Positions 1 through 11,465 of a DNA stretch of 64,000 nt are shown here, piece after piece. The notes under the pieces were generated by a model. The model was not told where the DNA came from, did not search any database, and worked only from the letters and a program-made list of their open reading frames with translations. Position 1 is the first letter of the stretch, and each line of letters begins with the position of its first letter. The DNA comes from Zygaena filipendulae. Lineage: Eukaryota > Arthropoda > Insecta > Lepidoptera > Zygaenidae. The stretch covers positions 3,068,001-3,132,000 of the forward strand of contig OU015650.1 in NCBI GenBank assembly GCA_907165275.2, in the 5' to 3' direction. A program made the translations under genes and the position numbers.

Positions 1-363
1 ATGTTTAGATGTTTGAATGTTTGTTACTCAATCACGCAAAAACGGCTGAACGGATTTGGATGAAATTTGGCATACACGTTGTCAGGGGTACAGAGAAGGA
101 CATAGGGTACTTTTTATCTCGGAATTCCCGTGAGAACTCCGAAACTACCGGGGGTGAAACCGCGGGGCACAGCTAGTATTAAAAATGCGAAAGTTTGGAT
201 GTTTGGATATTTGGATGTTTGTTACTCAATCACGCAAAAACGGCTGAACGGATTTGGATGATATTTGGTATGCACGTTGTCAGGGATACAGAGAAGGATA
301 TAGGGTACTTTTTATACCGGGATTCCCGCGGGAACTCCGAAATCACCGCGGGGCACAGCTAGT
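1..363 (+). repeat. two tandem copies of the CCGCGG 'ACAGCTAGT' repeat
   Basis: Copies at 1-177 (continuing off the window edge) and 181-363. Each runs TTTGTTACTCAATCACGC ... CACGTTGTCAGGG ... GGAATTCCCG ... GGTGAAACCGCGGGGCACAGCTAGT. This is the commonest family in the window, non-coding and probably a non-autonomous retroelement or SINE-like repeat. Confidence 0.9.
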
Positions 364-1827
364 AAATAATATTATCTTAGTGGTAAGTTACTTAACTATG
401 TTAAATGAAAAATATGTATTTTAAAACTTAATTTTATCGATAATTATAGTATGGTAATATTAGGTTACGGTATTATTATAATAGGTTCGTAAAAGTAAAT
501 TTGTGTTATTGAAAATGACAAACTTTACTCTTTGTTTAGAATAGACCGCTAAAGCTGTAAAGGTTTTTAAGCTATTAATACTATAGACAAACGTGAATAG
601 GTAATAATTAATATTTTGTTAATTAACAAATAATTATAATAAATACTTCGTATGGGTAATTGTCTTTTTCAAATAAAACTGTATGGAATTAAAAAGATCA
701 GTGAAATTGTATGTATAGAATTATTATTTATCACTGATACGTAATTCACGAGGTTTTCAAAAGGAATGTAGGTAAGTATAAGAGAAGAGAATTTTAATTG
801 TCAATTCTTAATAAACGCTTACGCAACCAACACAGTTCCCGAGAAAAATTTCTTATTAACTGTCTCAAATTTTAGAAATCGAAAAGCATCCTACTAACCG
901 CTACCTAACTTACATTAAACATGTTTCGGATCGTTATCTTTAGAAAATTATGGCATCAGAAACTCTTTAAGTCTCCGTATCGGGCCATAATTCGAGCCTG
1001 GAATGTATTACCTAAGTTTTAAGGCTTGCCGTTCCGAGAATACTGGCTGCAAAAAGTTAGGTAAATTCACTGAATGTCTACATTTTTTTTTTTCACTAAA
1101 AAGTCGTTCATCACTACGAAGGTCATCGGCTAGACGTGGCTAAACAAGTCACAAAGGATGCTTGTTCGCTTGTGTATGTTTTTTTAGTTTAGATGGTTTT
1201 TTTTCACGGCAATGTCATAAGTGTTACTTAGATAGCTTAGGTATAAAACACCACAAGTCACGCTAAGGTCGAGCGTTTGGCTTAGGTAATTTCTTATTTG
1301 GTTTACGAGTAGTGTGTAAAAAGTTGCTCTGAAGGATTTTGAGAGAAGGTCATACCGTACGGGTTTTTGCGGTAATGTTTGTGCGTTGTGTTATTCATTT
1401 TTGTGATTTCCTTTTATTTTTATAATCGAAAATATACCTACAAGTATCTATAAGGAAAGTAGTGTAAAAATTTGTTTCTAGGAATTGTCTTCGTAAATAA
1501 TAAAAGATACCGTCTCTTATGCCTTCTTACTATAATAAGAAGCATACAGGAGTGCAACTAAACAATCATAGTATCTTCTAAAAAATCTAAGATATATTTC
1601 ATTTAAAAAGAAAGCTTTAGTAAAATATGTAGAATAGAACAAATATATATATACATATTAAAATTTTATGATCCTATTGGTACATAATATAAAAAAGTTT
1701 ATTTAAAAACCGTCAACAGTTTAAAAATTTAAAAGTTTAGTTTCCTTGGGGCACATTTTGCTTAATGTTTAAATACTGAAAAATCATCATCAAAAGTAAC
1801 TAGGTATTCACTCTGTCACATATTTAA
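364..1827. other. no gene seen
   Basis: AT-rich unique-looking sequence without a reading frame or recognisable repeat. Confidence 0.6.
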
Positions 1828-2115
1828 GAATAGAATACTCTTTGTTGTACACCAAATGTTACAGTATGTTCACAAAAAATCTTATAAGGTACCTAAGGGC
1901 CTATGCATATACGTTTTAGAGACGTGCGTCGAAGGCGCGTCGACGGCGCGCTTTTATCCTACAAAAGTCTACAGGCTGCGTCTGACTCGCGTTCGTATCG
2001 CGTCTGCATCGCTACAAACGCGCGTCGACGGCGCGTTTATAAAACGTATTGTGCAAAGGATCTAAGGCATACAAAAGTCGGTCTTATCGCTGTCCTATCG
2101 AACTCTTCTAGACAT
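1828..2115 (-). mobile_element. LINE (CR1-like) 3' tail interrupted by a MITE
   Basis: Minus-strand tail whose outer parts (AATACTCTTTGTTGTACACC; GGCATACAAAAGTCGGTCTTATCG) match the tail at 41755-41975. Between them sits the 163-bp insert at 1899-2061. Confidence 0.75.
1899..2061 (+). mobile_element. 163-bp CpG-rich MITE with 6-bp target duplication
   Basis: Flanked by CTAAGG on both sides (1893-1898 and 2062-2067). Its ends are imperfect inverted repeats centred on ATACGTTTTA (left) and TAAAACGTAT (right). It contains GCGCGTCGACGGCGCG twice and many CpGs in an otherwise AT-rich region. The uninterrupted target is seen at 41820-41840 (ACTAAAGGCATACAAAAGG). Confidence 0.75.
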
Positions 2116-3180
2116 CCTTTATTGTTCCTACCACTGATTTCTTTTGAAAGCGAATATCTGTTATTTTTTAAGGCTCGTGGTGTCGCCAACGACCTTGGGC
2201 GTTGAGGCGTGGCCTAATTTTCTCGCCCCCGCTACCCGCACCCAAACATCGCGCGATAATGTACGTAGGGTCAGTGGAACAGTTATCGGCACTCCATCAA
2301 ATCTATCATTATTTTAATTGATATTACATTGAGTCATGCAAATATTTTTATATCGTATTTTTTATGTTTTATTTTAATACTTTAATAATGAAGGTAAATA
2401 ATTATTGATGTTTATTTTTATTATATTGTAATTTTACTATAAAGGATTAATGATATCAAATTCGTAGTTAAATAGGTAGTTAAATTAATTTATTATTTTA
2501 CAATTTAGTACTTATTTAGTACAATTTAGTACCTATACACAAATTGATTTTTTTCTTTTCACATATTTAGTGTACCTATTTGGTACCTTTAGGTACCGAA
2601 TTTATTTTTAATTTATATCGTCCCAGAAAAAAGTAGTAGACTAATCAAAATTTTCGCCGTAAGAAAACATATTTGCTGTAAGTAACAAAACACCAACTTT
2701 TCACCAGAAACATTTTTTTTATAAAATTGAAAATAAAGCAACTTTTTAACAAGAACTGACAGAATTGTGATTTTTTTTGTACATAGTTTTGTTAAGTTAA
2801 GGGTGCGCTCCGCCAGATTATGCAGCTCTTATCCGATAGAGGCCGCGGACGGCGCCATAAAAGAGTTTTCTCAATTTACAGAGAATCACAAGGTTAAAAA
2901 ATAGATTTTGATGATGGCTGCGAGAGAATGAGTGTTTAATACATCTTTAATTTAAAATTTTTATATGGCTTTACGCGCATTATTATCCTTTAACTACACG
3001 AAAATATCGAATAACTGGCCGAAACGTAGTCACACACACATGCAAATCGATTAATACTAGACGATTAGGATTCGTAATTTGGCTACCTCAACAAGAGTCT
3101 CGGTGGTGTGCGTCTTTTTTTGTAAACTATGAATCGTGAAAATCTTGTGTTCAAACCTTAGATTTCGATTCCACTTTTTG
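2116..3180. other. no gene seen
   Basis: Mostly AT-rich. Two short GC-rich patches (about 2205-2265, GCCCCCGCTACCCGCACCC; about 2805-2860, GAGGCCGCGGACGGCGCC) stand out but match nothing I know. Confidence 0.55.
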
Positions 3181-4180
3181 ACCACGTGATCACATAGATA
3201 TGACGAAAACATGAAGTTTGAGTACCAACACGATGGGTCTGTAATTTGTAGTTTCCGAGATACAGGCTATCGAAGATTTGATCTCGTGATCACATAGATA
3301 TCACGAAAACATGAAGTTTGAGTACCAACACGATGGGTCTGTAACTTGTAGTTTCCGAGATATAGCCTATCGAATATTTGACCACGTGATCACATAGATA
3401 TGACGAAAACATGAAGTTCGAGTACCAACACGACGGGTCTGTAACTTGTATTTTCCGAGATATAGGCTATCTAACATTAGATCACGTGATCACATAGATA
3501 TGACGAAAACATGAAGTTTGAGTACCAACAAGATGGGTCTGTAACTTGTAGTTTCCGAGATATAGGCTATCGAAAATTTGACCACGTGATCACATAGATA
3601 TGACGAAAACATGAAGTTTGAGTACCAACACGATGGGTCTGTAACTTGTAGATTCCGAGATACAGGCTATCGAAAATTTGACCACGTGATCACATAGATA
3701 TGACGAAAACATGAAGTTTGAGTACCAACACGATGGGTTTGTAACTTGTAGTTTCCGAGATATAGGCTATCGAAAATTTGACCACGTGATCACATAGATA
3801 TGACGAAAACATGAAGTTTGAGTACCAACACGATGGGTCTGTAACTTGTAGTTTCCGAGATACAGGCTATCGAAGATTTGATCACGTGATCACATAGATA
3901 TCACGAAAACATGAAGTTTGAGTACCAACACGATGGGTCTGTAACTTGTAGTTTCCGAGATATAGCTTGTTGAAAATTTGACCATGTGATCACATAGATA
4001 TCACGAAAACATGAAGTTTGAGTACCAACACGATGGGTCTGTAACTTGTAGTTTCCGAGATATAGGTTATTGGAAATTTGACCACGTGATCACATAGATA
4101 TCACGAAAACATGACGTTTGAGTACCAACACGATGGGTCTGTAACTTGTAGTTCCGAGACTATATCTCGGAACACACGTT
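3181..4180 (+). repeat. satellite-like array, ten units of 100 bp
   Basis: Units start ACCACGTGATCACATAGATA at 3181 and then every 100 bp to 4081. Nine units have exactly 100 bp without indels; the last loses one base near 4152 and then decays. Each unit carries CACGTG or close variants (E-box) overlapping the palindrome GTGATCAC, plus TTTCCGAGATA. Variants TATGACG and TATCACG alternate between units. Degenerate pieces continue to about 4300. Confidence 0.97.
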
Positions 4181-6246
4181 GCATCACGTGGTCACATAAG
4201 ACACAATAAAAATATTATTTTCATTGCATCGGAGAATTTGGAGATAAACGCTGAATTTTATCACCCCAGGCCGAGATACAACCTTTCGAAAATATGGTCT
4301 CTCTCTTTTACTCATCGTGAAAACAAGAAAGAGATAGCAAGAATTTATTCAACACAAAAATATAAAATACTTTTACCCGTAAGTTACGTTATACCTCATC
4401 GTACGTGACGCAGAACCAAAACGTCTTTTCCAACTTTCCACAAGTTATTTGTATTCGCTTCGGCTACTAATAGGTACCTACTACATCAGTAATAGGTATA
4501 TTTTCAAATACAATTCTAAATTATCTTGGTAGGCAAAATTGTCAAAACTCACGGCACAACGCCGCGCCACCTTGTGATCCTTTTGGAATTCACTACAAAC
4601 TACTGCATTCGGGGGACTTGTCAGTCTACAGCCTAACTACAGCTGTTTATAGACCGGGCCGCCATTTTCGTACACTTATAAGTGTATTCATTCTCTCACA
4701 CAAGCAAAGATTCGACCGAAATTTAATTCATTTTGAAATGATTGTAATTATGTTATTTCTTCACTATAATATGCAAAGATTTTGGGCTGTGCGTTATCGT
4801 AACAAGTAGTAGTATTTTATTAAATGAAGTCTAATAAATAAAAACAGGCGGAATGCCTTTAATATAGCTACGGCAGTTTGTATGAAAACTAGACCTTTAG
4901 ACCCACCTTAATGTTAGTTGCAATTAAAATATTTTCACTAAAGTTACAAGGAAACAGGTTTTACTACTTACAGCATTCTTCGATTTGTATGCAGATAGAA
5001 AATTGCTGTATATTTTCCGATATCTAAAATGCTGTAGCTGTATATTTTTATTTTTATTAATTTATTGATTAATTTAGTAAAAGGCAGTAATAAAACAAAA
5101 ATGTGTTTATAAAATTGCCTTTTGTTACAAAAAAATACAATGAACCAATAATTAAAATTCAGTGAAGTCCAGTTGCCCAACTTTATGCAGCTTTTTTTTT
5201 CGTGGCATTTTTGATGTCGCTACCTTATTTTGCTTACAAAATTAATTTGGCGTAACCAAGCGGATTGCGACAGCGCGACGCACAGCCTACCCGTTTGAAT
5301 GCCAGCGCCAGACTGACTCCCGTCGCCCGCGCACGGACCCGCTCGTGACCATTTGTAGTGAATGTGGTATAAAAAACATTTCGTCAAAACTATGTATTAT
5401 TTTGGAACGATAAATGCTCAGTTTTAAGTTAAACAAGTTAGCAATCTTTTCCTGAAAGAATCGTGAAATTATCACTTGTAGTTTAGAAGCAGTAGCGTAT
5501 TTCAAGTTGAAAACAGCTTCATTTCAATGTTTTTTTTTGAATAGTATTTTGTAGACTACAATTTATTTAAATGCTCAGATTGAAGTTCATATATCAATCT
5601 TTAATATATGTTAATTCTGGAATCGTCAGTAGGCTAATTTATGAGCTTTAGGGCCTCAAAAATGATCGTTTCACGACTCCATGCGCCTTAATGTTTACTA
5701 CGGGCGGCGCCAGTTTCACTCCTGAAGGGTGCGTGTACAGTGTACACTGTACATGCACATGCAATAAGTAAAACTTTTTTAGGTTATAACGCCATCTGTT
5801 ACAAATAAAAATAATTAAATTAATGGGAAAATTACGAGTTACAACGCCATAGTTTTAAGCGTTCGTACCGTATTTACTGAGGAAATTATTTTACTATCGT
5901 GCTCATAGACGTTTATTACGTTTTTCTATTTAGGTTATGTTATATCACATGAAGTAGGTGTATTCAATTGAAAATTAGTTTGGCATTCAACTCGACCATT
6001 GGGCGCCAGAACAAGTAAAAACACTGTTATAAATTTACGTGAAAACACATTCTCTATTCTTGTTTCGCAATTTGTCATTGAATGTCCGAGGCAAGTACTT
6101 ACCCAAGTACTGATGCTGGTCGTTTTTTTGTCTGCTTACATTACCATTTTATATATTGACCTTAACTTAAAAATAGCAAAAAAGTCAACGTAGATACCTA
6201 CCTACTAATCCACGAAGAGTAAAGTGTTTGAGATTTATACATTTAT
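4181..6246. other. no gene seen; worn satellite remnant at its start
   Basis: About 4180-4300 has decayed satellite-unit pieces. A GC-rich patch at 5255-5345 (CGCCCGCGCACGGACCCGC) and the palindrome at 5734 are the only notable points. Short frames look random. Confidence 0.55.
5734..5753. repeat. perfect 20-bp palindrome
   Basis: TGTACAGTGTACACTGTACA is its own reverse complement, extended by GTGC/GCAC on both sides after one mismatch. No known site assigned. Confidence 0.8.
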
Positions 6247-6464
6247 CCTACTAATATTATAAACGCGAAAGTTCGTAAAGATTTATGGATGGATGGATGG
6301 ATGTTTGTTACTCTTTCACGCAAAAACTACTGGATGGATTTAAATGAAACTTTACAATAATATAGCTTACACATCAGATTAACACATAGGGTACTTTTAA
6401 CCCCGGAATTCCCGCGGAAACTCTGAACTTAACGCGGGTGAAACCGCGGGGAACAAACTAGTAT
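6247..6464 (+). repeat. CCGCGG repeat copy
   Basis: Full-length type copy from CCTACTAATATTATAAACGCG to ACAAACTAGTATA, with a (GGAT)n expansion near its start. Confidence 0.88.
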
Positions 6465-7063
6465 ACCATATTACTCTGAAAATTATATGATTTGCGTTTG
6501 AAAATAATTTTACATTTGCAAATCATCTTTGACTATTTAGTGTGAATATGAATAAATAGACAACTACGCAAACTGTAACAGCCGAGCTCCCTATTCATTA
6601 TTTTTGTTTATGAATTTCCTGTAGGTAATAATAAATTTTAGACAGAAAACTTTAATATCTAAAAGCTAGGTAGGTACTATTTTCTTTACACAACTGTTTA
6701 AATTCATTAACAAATTGAAAATTGGCCGTGCCTTCACAGGGTTTCATGTCGATATCAAATTTTAAGTCCACGATGCATTAAAATAAGTATTTGAATTTGA
6801 ATTCGAAGTCCTAAAAGCCTAAATATTTCATACTTTGTCGATTATACGATACTGCTTCTTTCCTCCAACGTAGGTACCTACGTGGAGTTTTTCGTTGCCA
6901 GCCAATATGCTTAGGTGCCATATTTTGATGGTTTCGTCGCCATTGATTGCATCTCGCGTCTAGTTGAAGATATTCCGAGCTTCCTTCATTCCATGCTCCT
7001 TTGATCATGGCCCACTATGACAAAAAAAATAATATGAGTTTGCATTTGTATCTATGTTATGAG

Positions 7064-7416
7064 TAGGGTTGCCACCTTTTTTTGGAACAAATATAGTATT
7101 TTGCCGAAAAAAGATGCAGAAATATAGCACATTTGGTAAATGCAGGGAAAAAATAGTACATCTCATTTATTTTTTAGTCATTTGGTAGGTATGTATCGGG
7201 CAGCATTCGTTTATAAATTATTGCCTGTTTGACAGTTGGCGTTTTGTTGTCGCGTACTCGTTTCGTTACAGACCAGTCACAGTTAATATAAAAAGCGTGA
7301 CAGTTGAATTAGGGATAAAAATATAGTATTTTTCGTGCTATATTATTTTTCTATAATATAACAATTGACTGAAATATAGTACGATACTATATAATATAGT
7401 GCGGGTGGCAACCCTT
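7064..7416 (+). mobile_element. hAT-type MITE, 353 bp, with perfect 8-bp target duplication
   Basis: Inverted ends TAGGGTTGCCACC and GGTGGCAACCCTT are flanked by identical GTTATGAG (7056-7063 and 7417-7424). An 8-bp duplication and the T/CAGGG-like end fit the hAT superfamily. The interior is AT-rich with repeated AATATAGTA and no reading frame. Confidence 0.9.
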
Positions 7417-8017
7417 GTTATGAGATGAAAAACTTTTCTAAATTGTCGGTTGGTGTAAACATTAGATTAATTAACAACCATGGACCGGTCGCAGCCGGAT
7501 TCACTCGTGAAGGGGTGTCGACAGACAGACAGACAAGCCGATGCTATCTCGCATTCACACACAACACCGTCAATCACGATCGTTGAATATTTTAATATTT
7601 ATAGCTATGTGTAAATAGATTAATGATAAACGTTCAGTGGTTTACCTTGGAACTGATAAAATACCGTGTTAAATAGTTCCTTATAGGTATTTCTATAGAG
7701 AAAAAAAGGTTTCTCAGGTGTTTAAAACAACATAGAACACCATATTACTTTGTATCTAATATTAATTTGATTGTAGACCGTAAATCTAGACTTTTACTCG
7801 AAATTACCTTATTTACCTAATTATCTGGGGGCACGGCAGTGCCCCCGCCAAGTCGAGCAACAAAAGCGGCACGGCCGTACTATCCTTTTCTCGAAGCAAT
7901 TCAGGCCATTTTCGACCCCCTATAACTTCGTTGTGGATAAAACTAGAAGCCTGAATTTTTAGTAAACAAGCAGGTATTGTATAAAGACGGTATAATTTAA
8001 ATTTCATTCGATTTGAA

Positions 8018-8260
8018 CCAGTAGTTTAAGAATTATAACTAGTCAAAGTTTCTTAATTTTGTAGGTCACTCACTCACTCACTGACCGATCATCAAAACTC
8101 TAAGGCACTTCTAGCAGACATAGAAGTTTGAAATTTAGCCAGTAGTTTAAGAATTATAACTAGTCAAAGTTTCTTAATTTTGTAGGTCACTCACTCACTC
8201 ACTGACCGATCATCAAAACTCTAAGGCACTTCTAGCAGACATAGAAGTTTGAAATTTAGA
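8018..8260 (+). repeat. 121-bp tandem duplication inside foldback element copy 1
   Basis: Two adjacent, nearly identical units starting CCAGTAGTTTAAGAATTATA, each with the CACTCACTCACTCACTGACC block. Copy 2 of the element (about 28090-28220) has only one, so the duplication came after the copies separated. Confidence 0.9.
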
Positions 8261-8334
8261 ATACAATTAGTGTTTATTGTATAAATCAAGGAAAAATTGA
8301 AATATTTTGCAATTTCGGTACAGTTTTCTAGATA

Positions 8335-8522
8335 CACCAACTGCATAAATAACTTTGTAATCCCATATAAATGTATGGAATTACAAAGTTACATATGCAG
8401 TTATATGTACCAACTGCACAAATAACTTTGTAATCCCATATAAATGTATGGAATTACAAAGTTATATATGCAGTTATATGTACCAACTGCACAAATAACT
8501 TTGTAATCCCATATAAATATAT
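8335..8522 (+). repeat. 79-bp tandem, hairpin-forming repeat
   Basis: About 2.5 units containing AACTTTGTAATCCCATA and its inverse (TATGGAATTACAAAGTT), so each unit folds on itself. Copy 2 has about 1.5 units (27905-28025). Confidence 0.85.
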
Positions 8523-9185
8523 GAGACTAGCTGTTCCCTGCGGTTTCACCCGCGATAATTTCGGAGATCCCGCGGGAATTCAGAAATGCAAAGTAGTTAG
8601 TACCCTATATCCCTAGGTTTTCTTTACCCCTGACAACGTGCATGCAAAATGTCATGAGATTTCACCAGCGTTAATTTCGGAGATCCTTCGGGAATTCCGA
8701 GATAAAATTACCCTAATCTGAATGCTCCAACGATTTTCATGAAATTTTGTATACAGGGGATTTCGGGGGCCATAAATCGATCTAGCTAGGATTCATTTCT
8801 GGAATTCCCGCGCGAACTCTGATATCAACGCGGGTGAATTAATTATTGCATACTACACGTTGTCAAGGGTACAGGAAAGGTCATAGGGTAGTAAGTACTT
8901 TTATCTCAGAATACCCGCGGGATCTCCGAAATTAACGTGGGTTAAACCGCGGGGAACAGCTATTTAAGCCGAGCGAAGCTCGGTTGCCCAGATATTAATA
9001 AATAATAATAATAAGTGTAGCTAGTTACCTACCTAGATATAAAGTGTAGATACATAGTTACCTAGACATAATTATGTTCAAAGGTACAATGGTCAACGGA
9101 ATGAAAAAGCAAGAAAAAATCTTTCAAGTTATTAAAATAGACTAAATTGCTCAAAGGAGGAAGACCATTTACAAAAAGAAATGAG

Positions 9186-9752
9186 ATCCCATCAAAAACA
9201 AACTTGTAAAAAATCCAAGTCTCGCAACTCAGTTCTTCTACATTAAAAAGTTGTGAGATCAATGTAATACCAAGTCGGTTAATTTATTCAGTGCCTACTT
9301 AAGGGTCCTTCTGTCTAAAGTTATCATGTTATAAGCTAATCTAATAACATTTTATAGTGACCATATCAAATTTAAAAATCTTTTATGTTTTAAATAGATT
9401 GATTGGCTTGGCGATCACATGAAAACACAATGTATCTCACAAGTAATACATATTATAATTAAATTAGATTGTTTAGAACCATAATTATGTATTACATGTG
9501 AGATATATTGTGTTTTCACGTGATCGCCAAGCCAATCAATCTATCTAAAACATAAAAGATTTTTAAATTTGATATGGTCACTATAAAATGTTATTAGATT
9601 AGCTTATAACATGATAACTTTAGACAGAAGGACCCTTAAGTAGGCACTGAATAAATTAACCGACTTGGTATTACATTGATCTCACAACTTTTTAATGTAG
9701 AAGAACTGAGTTGCGAGACTTGGATTTTTTACAAGTTTGTTTTTGATGGGAT
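9186..9752. repeat. 567-bp near-perfect palindrome (two 265-bp arms, 37-bp loop)
   Basis: Arm 9186-9450 and arm 9488-9752 are reverse complements with only a few mismatches (for example TATCTCACAAGTAAT against ATTACATGTGAGATA). The 37-bp spacer is 9451-9487. Both outer ends read ATCCCATCAAAAAC / GTTTTTGATGGGAT. It would form a very long hairpin in single strand or RNA. Confidence 0.95.
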
Positions 9753-9891
9753 GTATGTTTAGCGGTTTCAATTGGTAGATATACTTAACTTTTTCGAATT
9801 TTACTAGGTTTTTCTTGACAGTGTCAACGTTTAGAGTTTAGACCATTTATTATAATAACTATCTATAGTGACCCGCCGCTATAAAGTATTA

Positions 9892-10240
9892 TACAACGTG
9901 TTAATGAATTAACTGAAAACTAGAAAGTAGTTTGCTCAGAATCGACTAGCGAATCGATCACACTATGTTTTAATATAGGTTATATTTTTTATTTTTACTA
10001 GCCCATGTCTAAATTATTTATAATACAATATTAAGCGCGTACGCCGCTCGCAGCAAAAAAAAATCGACCCGGTAGGCGCGGGCGTAGCGCTTGGAATTTC
10101 GTAGATAGGTCACCTCCAAACTAATGTTGAATAACTTTTAAAGTATAAATTTTTTTAAATATATTTTAATCATATTATTGTTTGTTTTTTTAAATGGGGT
10201 GGGTGTATCAGGTTTTCAGTTAATTCATTAACACGTTGTA
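9892..10240 (+). mobile_element. 349-bp TA-flanked MITE, copy 1
   Basis: About 29-bp inverted ends starting TACAACGTGTTAATGAATTA, with TA on both outer sides, pointing to a TA target (Tc1/mariner-like). The centre is GC-rich (GCGCGTACGCCGCTCG; GTAGGCGCGGGCGTAGCGC). No coding capacity. Inverted relative to the copy at 12270. Confidence 0.88.
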
Positions 10241-10586
10241 TATTGTGTTAATTAAGGGTATAAGCTATATAATGAGTGTCATAATATAATGAGTGGCAAA
10301 ATTCACCTGATGGGTGAATCCGCGGGGAACAGCTATAGTCTCTTGTACATTGCATATTAAAGTCAAACTGGTATTATGAAATGTTTTCAATCACAGCTAC
10401 CAAGGGGCGCCACCGTGGACGTCTCTTTGAGTACCTACCTACCTAACGCATTAACGCAGATTACGGTGGTTAGAACAAATTAGACTAGTCAAGTACCTAG
10501 TCATGGACAGATTTACCTTTAACTATTACCATTAAAGTCACTCTCTCTCTATGTTTTTCTTTACATGTGTCGCATATTTAAAACTT

Positions 10587-11072
10587 TAGTAAAAGAGTAG
10601 GATCCGCGATACTATACATTGAATATTTTTGACAAACTTTGACAGGGTGTGATAAAAGAAGAGTAACCAACCACAAAAAAGAGTTTTTAAAATTCTTTCC
10701 TGTCTGTCTGTCTGTCTGTTCGCGACAATCTCCGAACCTACCGAACGGATTTTAATGCGCTTATATAGCTTAGACAGGTAGATTAAGCTAAACCTGGACC
10801 TACATATAACCTATGTTGCCTATATTGACCTATATAGTGACCTATATTGCTAAGACCTATATTGCTCTTAGCAATATAGGTCACCTAAATTGTACGTACC
10901 TACTATGTAATTATGTCTTTGTAATATGTGTTTTCTTCTGTGTGCGTGCAATAAAGTATATTTGATTTGATTTGATTTGATATAAGCTTTGTTTCATTTA
11001 AATCGGATGTTGGGAAAAAAAGTTGTCATATAAAAACGTTTCATGCGGGTGAAACCGCGGGACACAGCTAGT
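10587..11072 (+). repeat. CCGCGG repeat, long subfamily, interrupted
   Basis: Starts AAAAGAGTAGGATCCGCGAT, ends GGACACAGCTAGT. The same long subfamily is at 56571-56844 (+) and in inverse at 49445-49735 and 61588-61893. Split by the LINE tail at 10800-10982. Confidence 0.85.
10800..10982 (+). mobile_element. LINE 3' tail inserted in a CCGCGG repeat
   Basis: Ends GTGCGTGCAATAAAGTATATTTGATTTGATTTGATTTGAT. It interrupts the CCGCGG repeat of 10587-11072: the same repeat at 56571-56844 runs across this point without it. Upstream are short repeats of CCTATATTG. Confidence 0.65.
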
Positions 11073-11207
11073 TGAAAATATGTGCTTAGCAAAGAGCAGC
11101 GAAAGCTGATAATAAACAGTATTCAACGCTGTTGGGTCATGGAAAGAGGATTTATAACAGTTTAAACTTTCAAGCAGAGAGAAGGTAATCACTACGTTCT
11201 TTCAAGT

Positions 11208-11465
11208 ATCTATCTATAAGTATACCTATATGAAATGACCTTTGTCCTGAATGACTGACTGACGGATCAAGGCACAGCCGAAACCACTGATCGTAGAGAC
11301 CTGAAAGTTGGAGGGTGTGTTCTTTGTATATGACGTAGGCATTCGATAAGAAAGGATTTTTGAAAATTCAACCACTAAGGGAGAGAAAGGGGTTGCAAAG
11401 TTTGTATGGAAAATTCCACGGAAAATACGAAATTATCGCGGGTGAAATCGCGCGGGACAGCTAGT
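11208..11465 (+). repeat. CCGCGG repeat, another subfamily
   Basis: Starts at ATCTATCTATAAG and ends GCGGGACAGCTAGT. Contains CCACTGATCGTAGAGACCTGAAAGTTGG-like sequence, also seen in inverse at 49741-49985. A short decayed copy follows at 11675-11767. Confidence 0.85.

Larger units (their letters stand above)
7824..9752 (-). mobile_element. foldback/Helitron-like non-autonomous element, copy 1 (1929 bp)
   Basis: Inverted counterpart of 26899-28413, running from TCTGGGGGCACGG (7824) to GATGGGAT (9752). It shares the terminal GC hairpin (7827-7846) and the body. Differences from copy 2: a 121-bp tandem duplication (about 8018-8260), an extra unit of the 79-bp hairpin repeat (about 8335-8520), and a complete two-armed palindrome (9186-9752), of which copy 2 keeps one arm. 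No open frame of note; the short frame at 7813-8007 is shared with copy 2 only because the repeat is. Confidence 0.75.

Noticed and set aside
1903..2205. 100-residue Arg-rich frame as a gene
   Set aside because: It lies across the CpG-rich MITE and the LINE tail, which explain its composition.
3181..4180. Regularly spaced 100-bp units as a CRISPR array
   Set aside because: The whole 100-bp unit repeats; there are no unique spacers, and the window is eukaryotic. It is satellite DNA.
7824..9752. Canonical Helitron
   Set aside because: A terminal hairpin is present and there is no target duplication, but the required CTRR end is lacking; kept only as Helitron-like.
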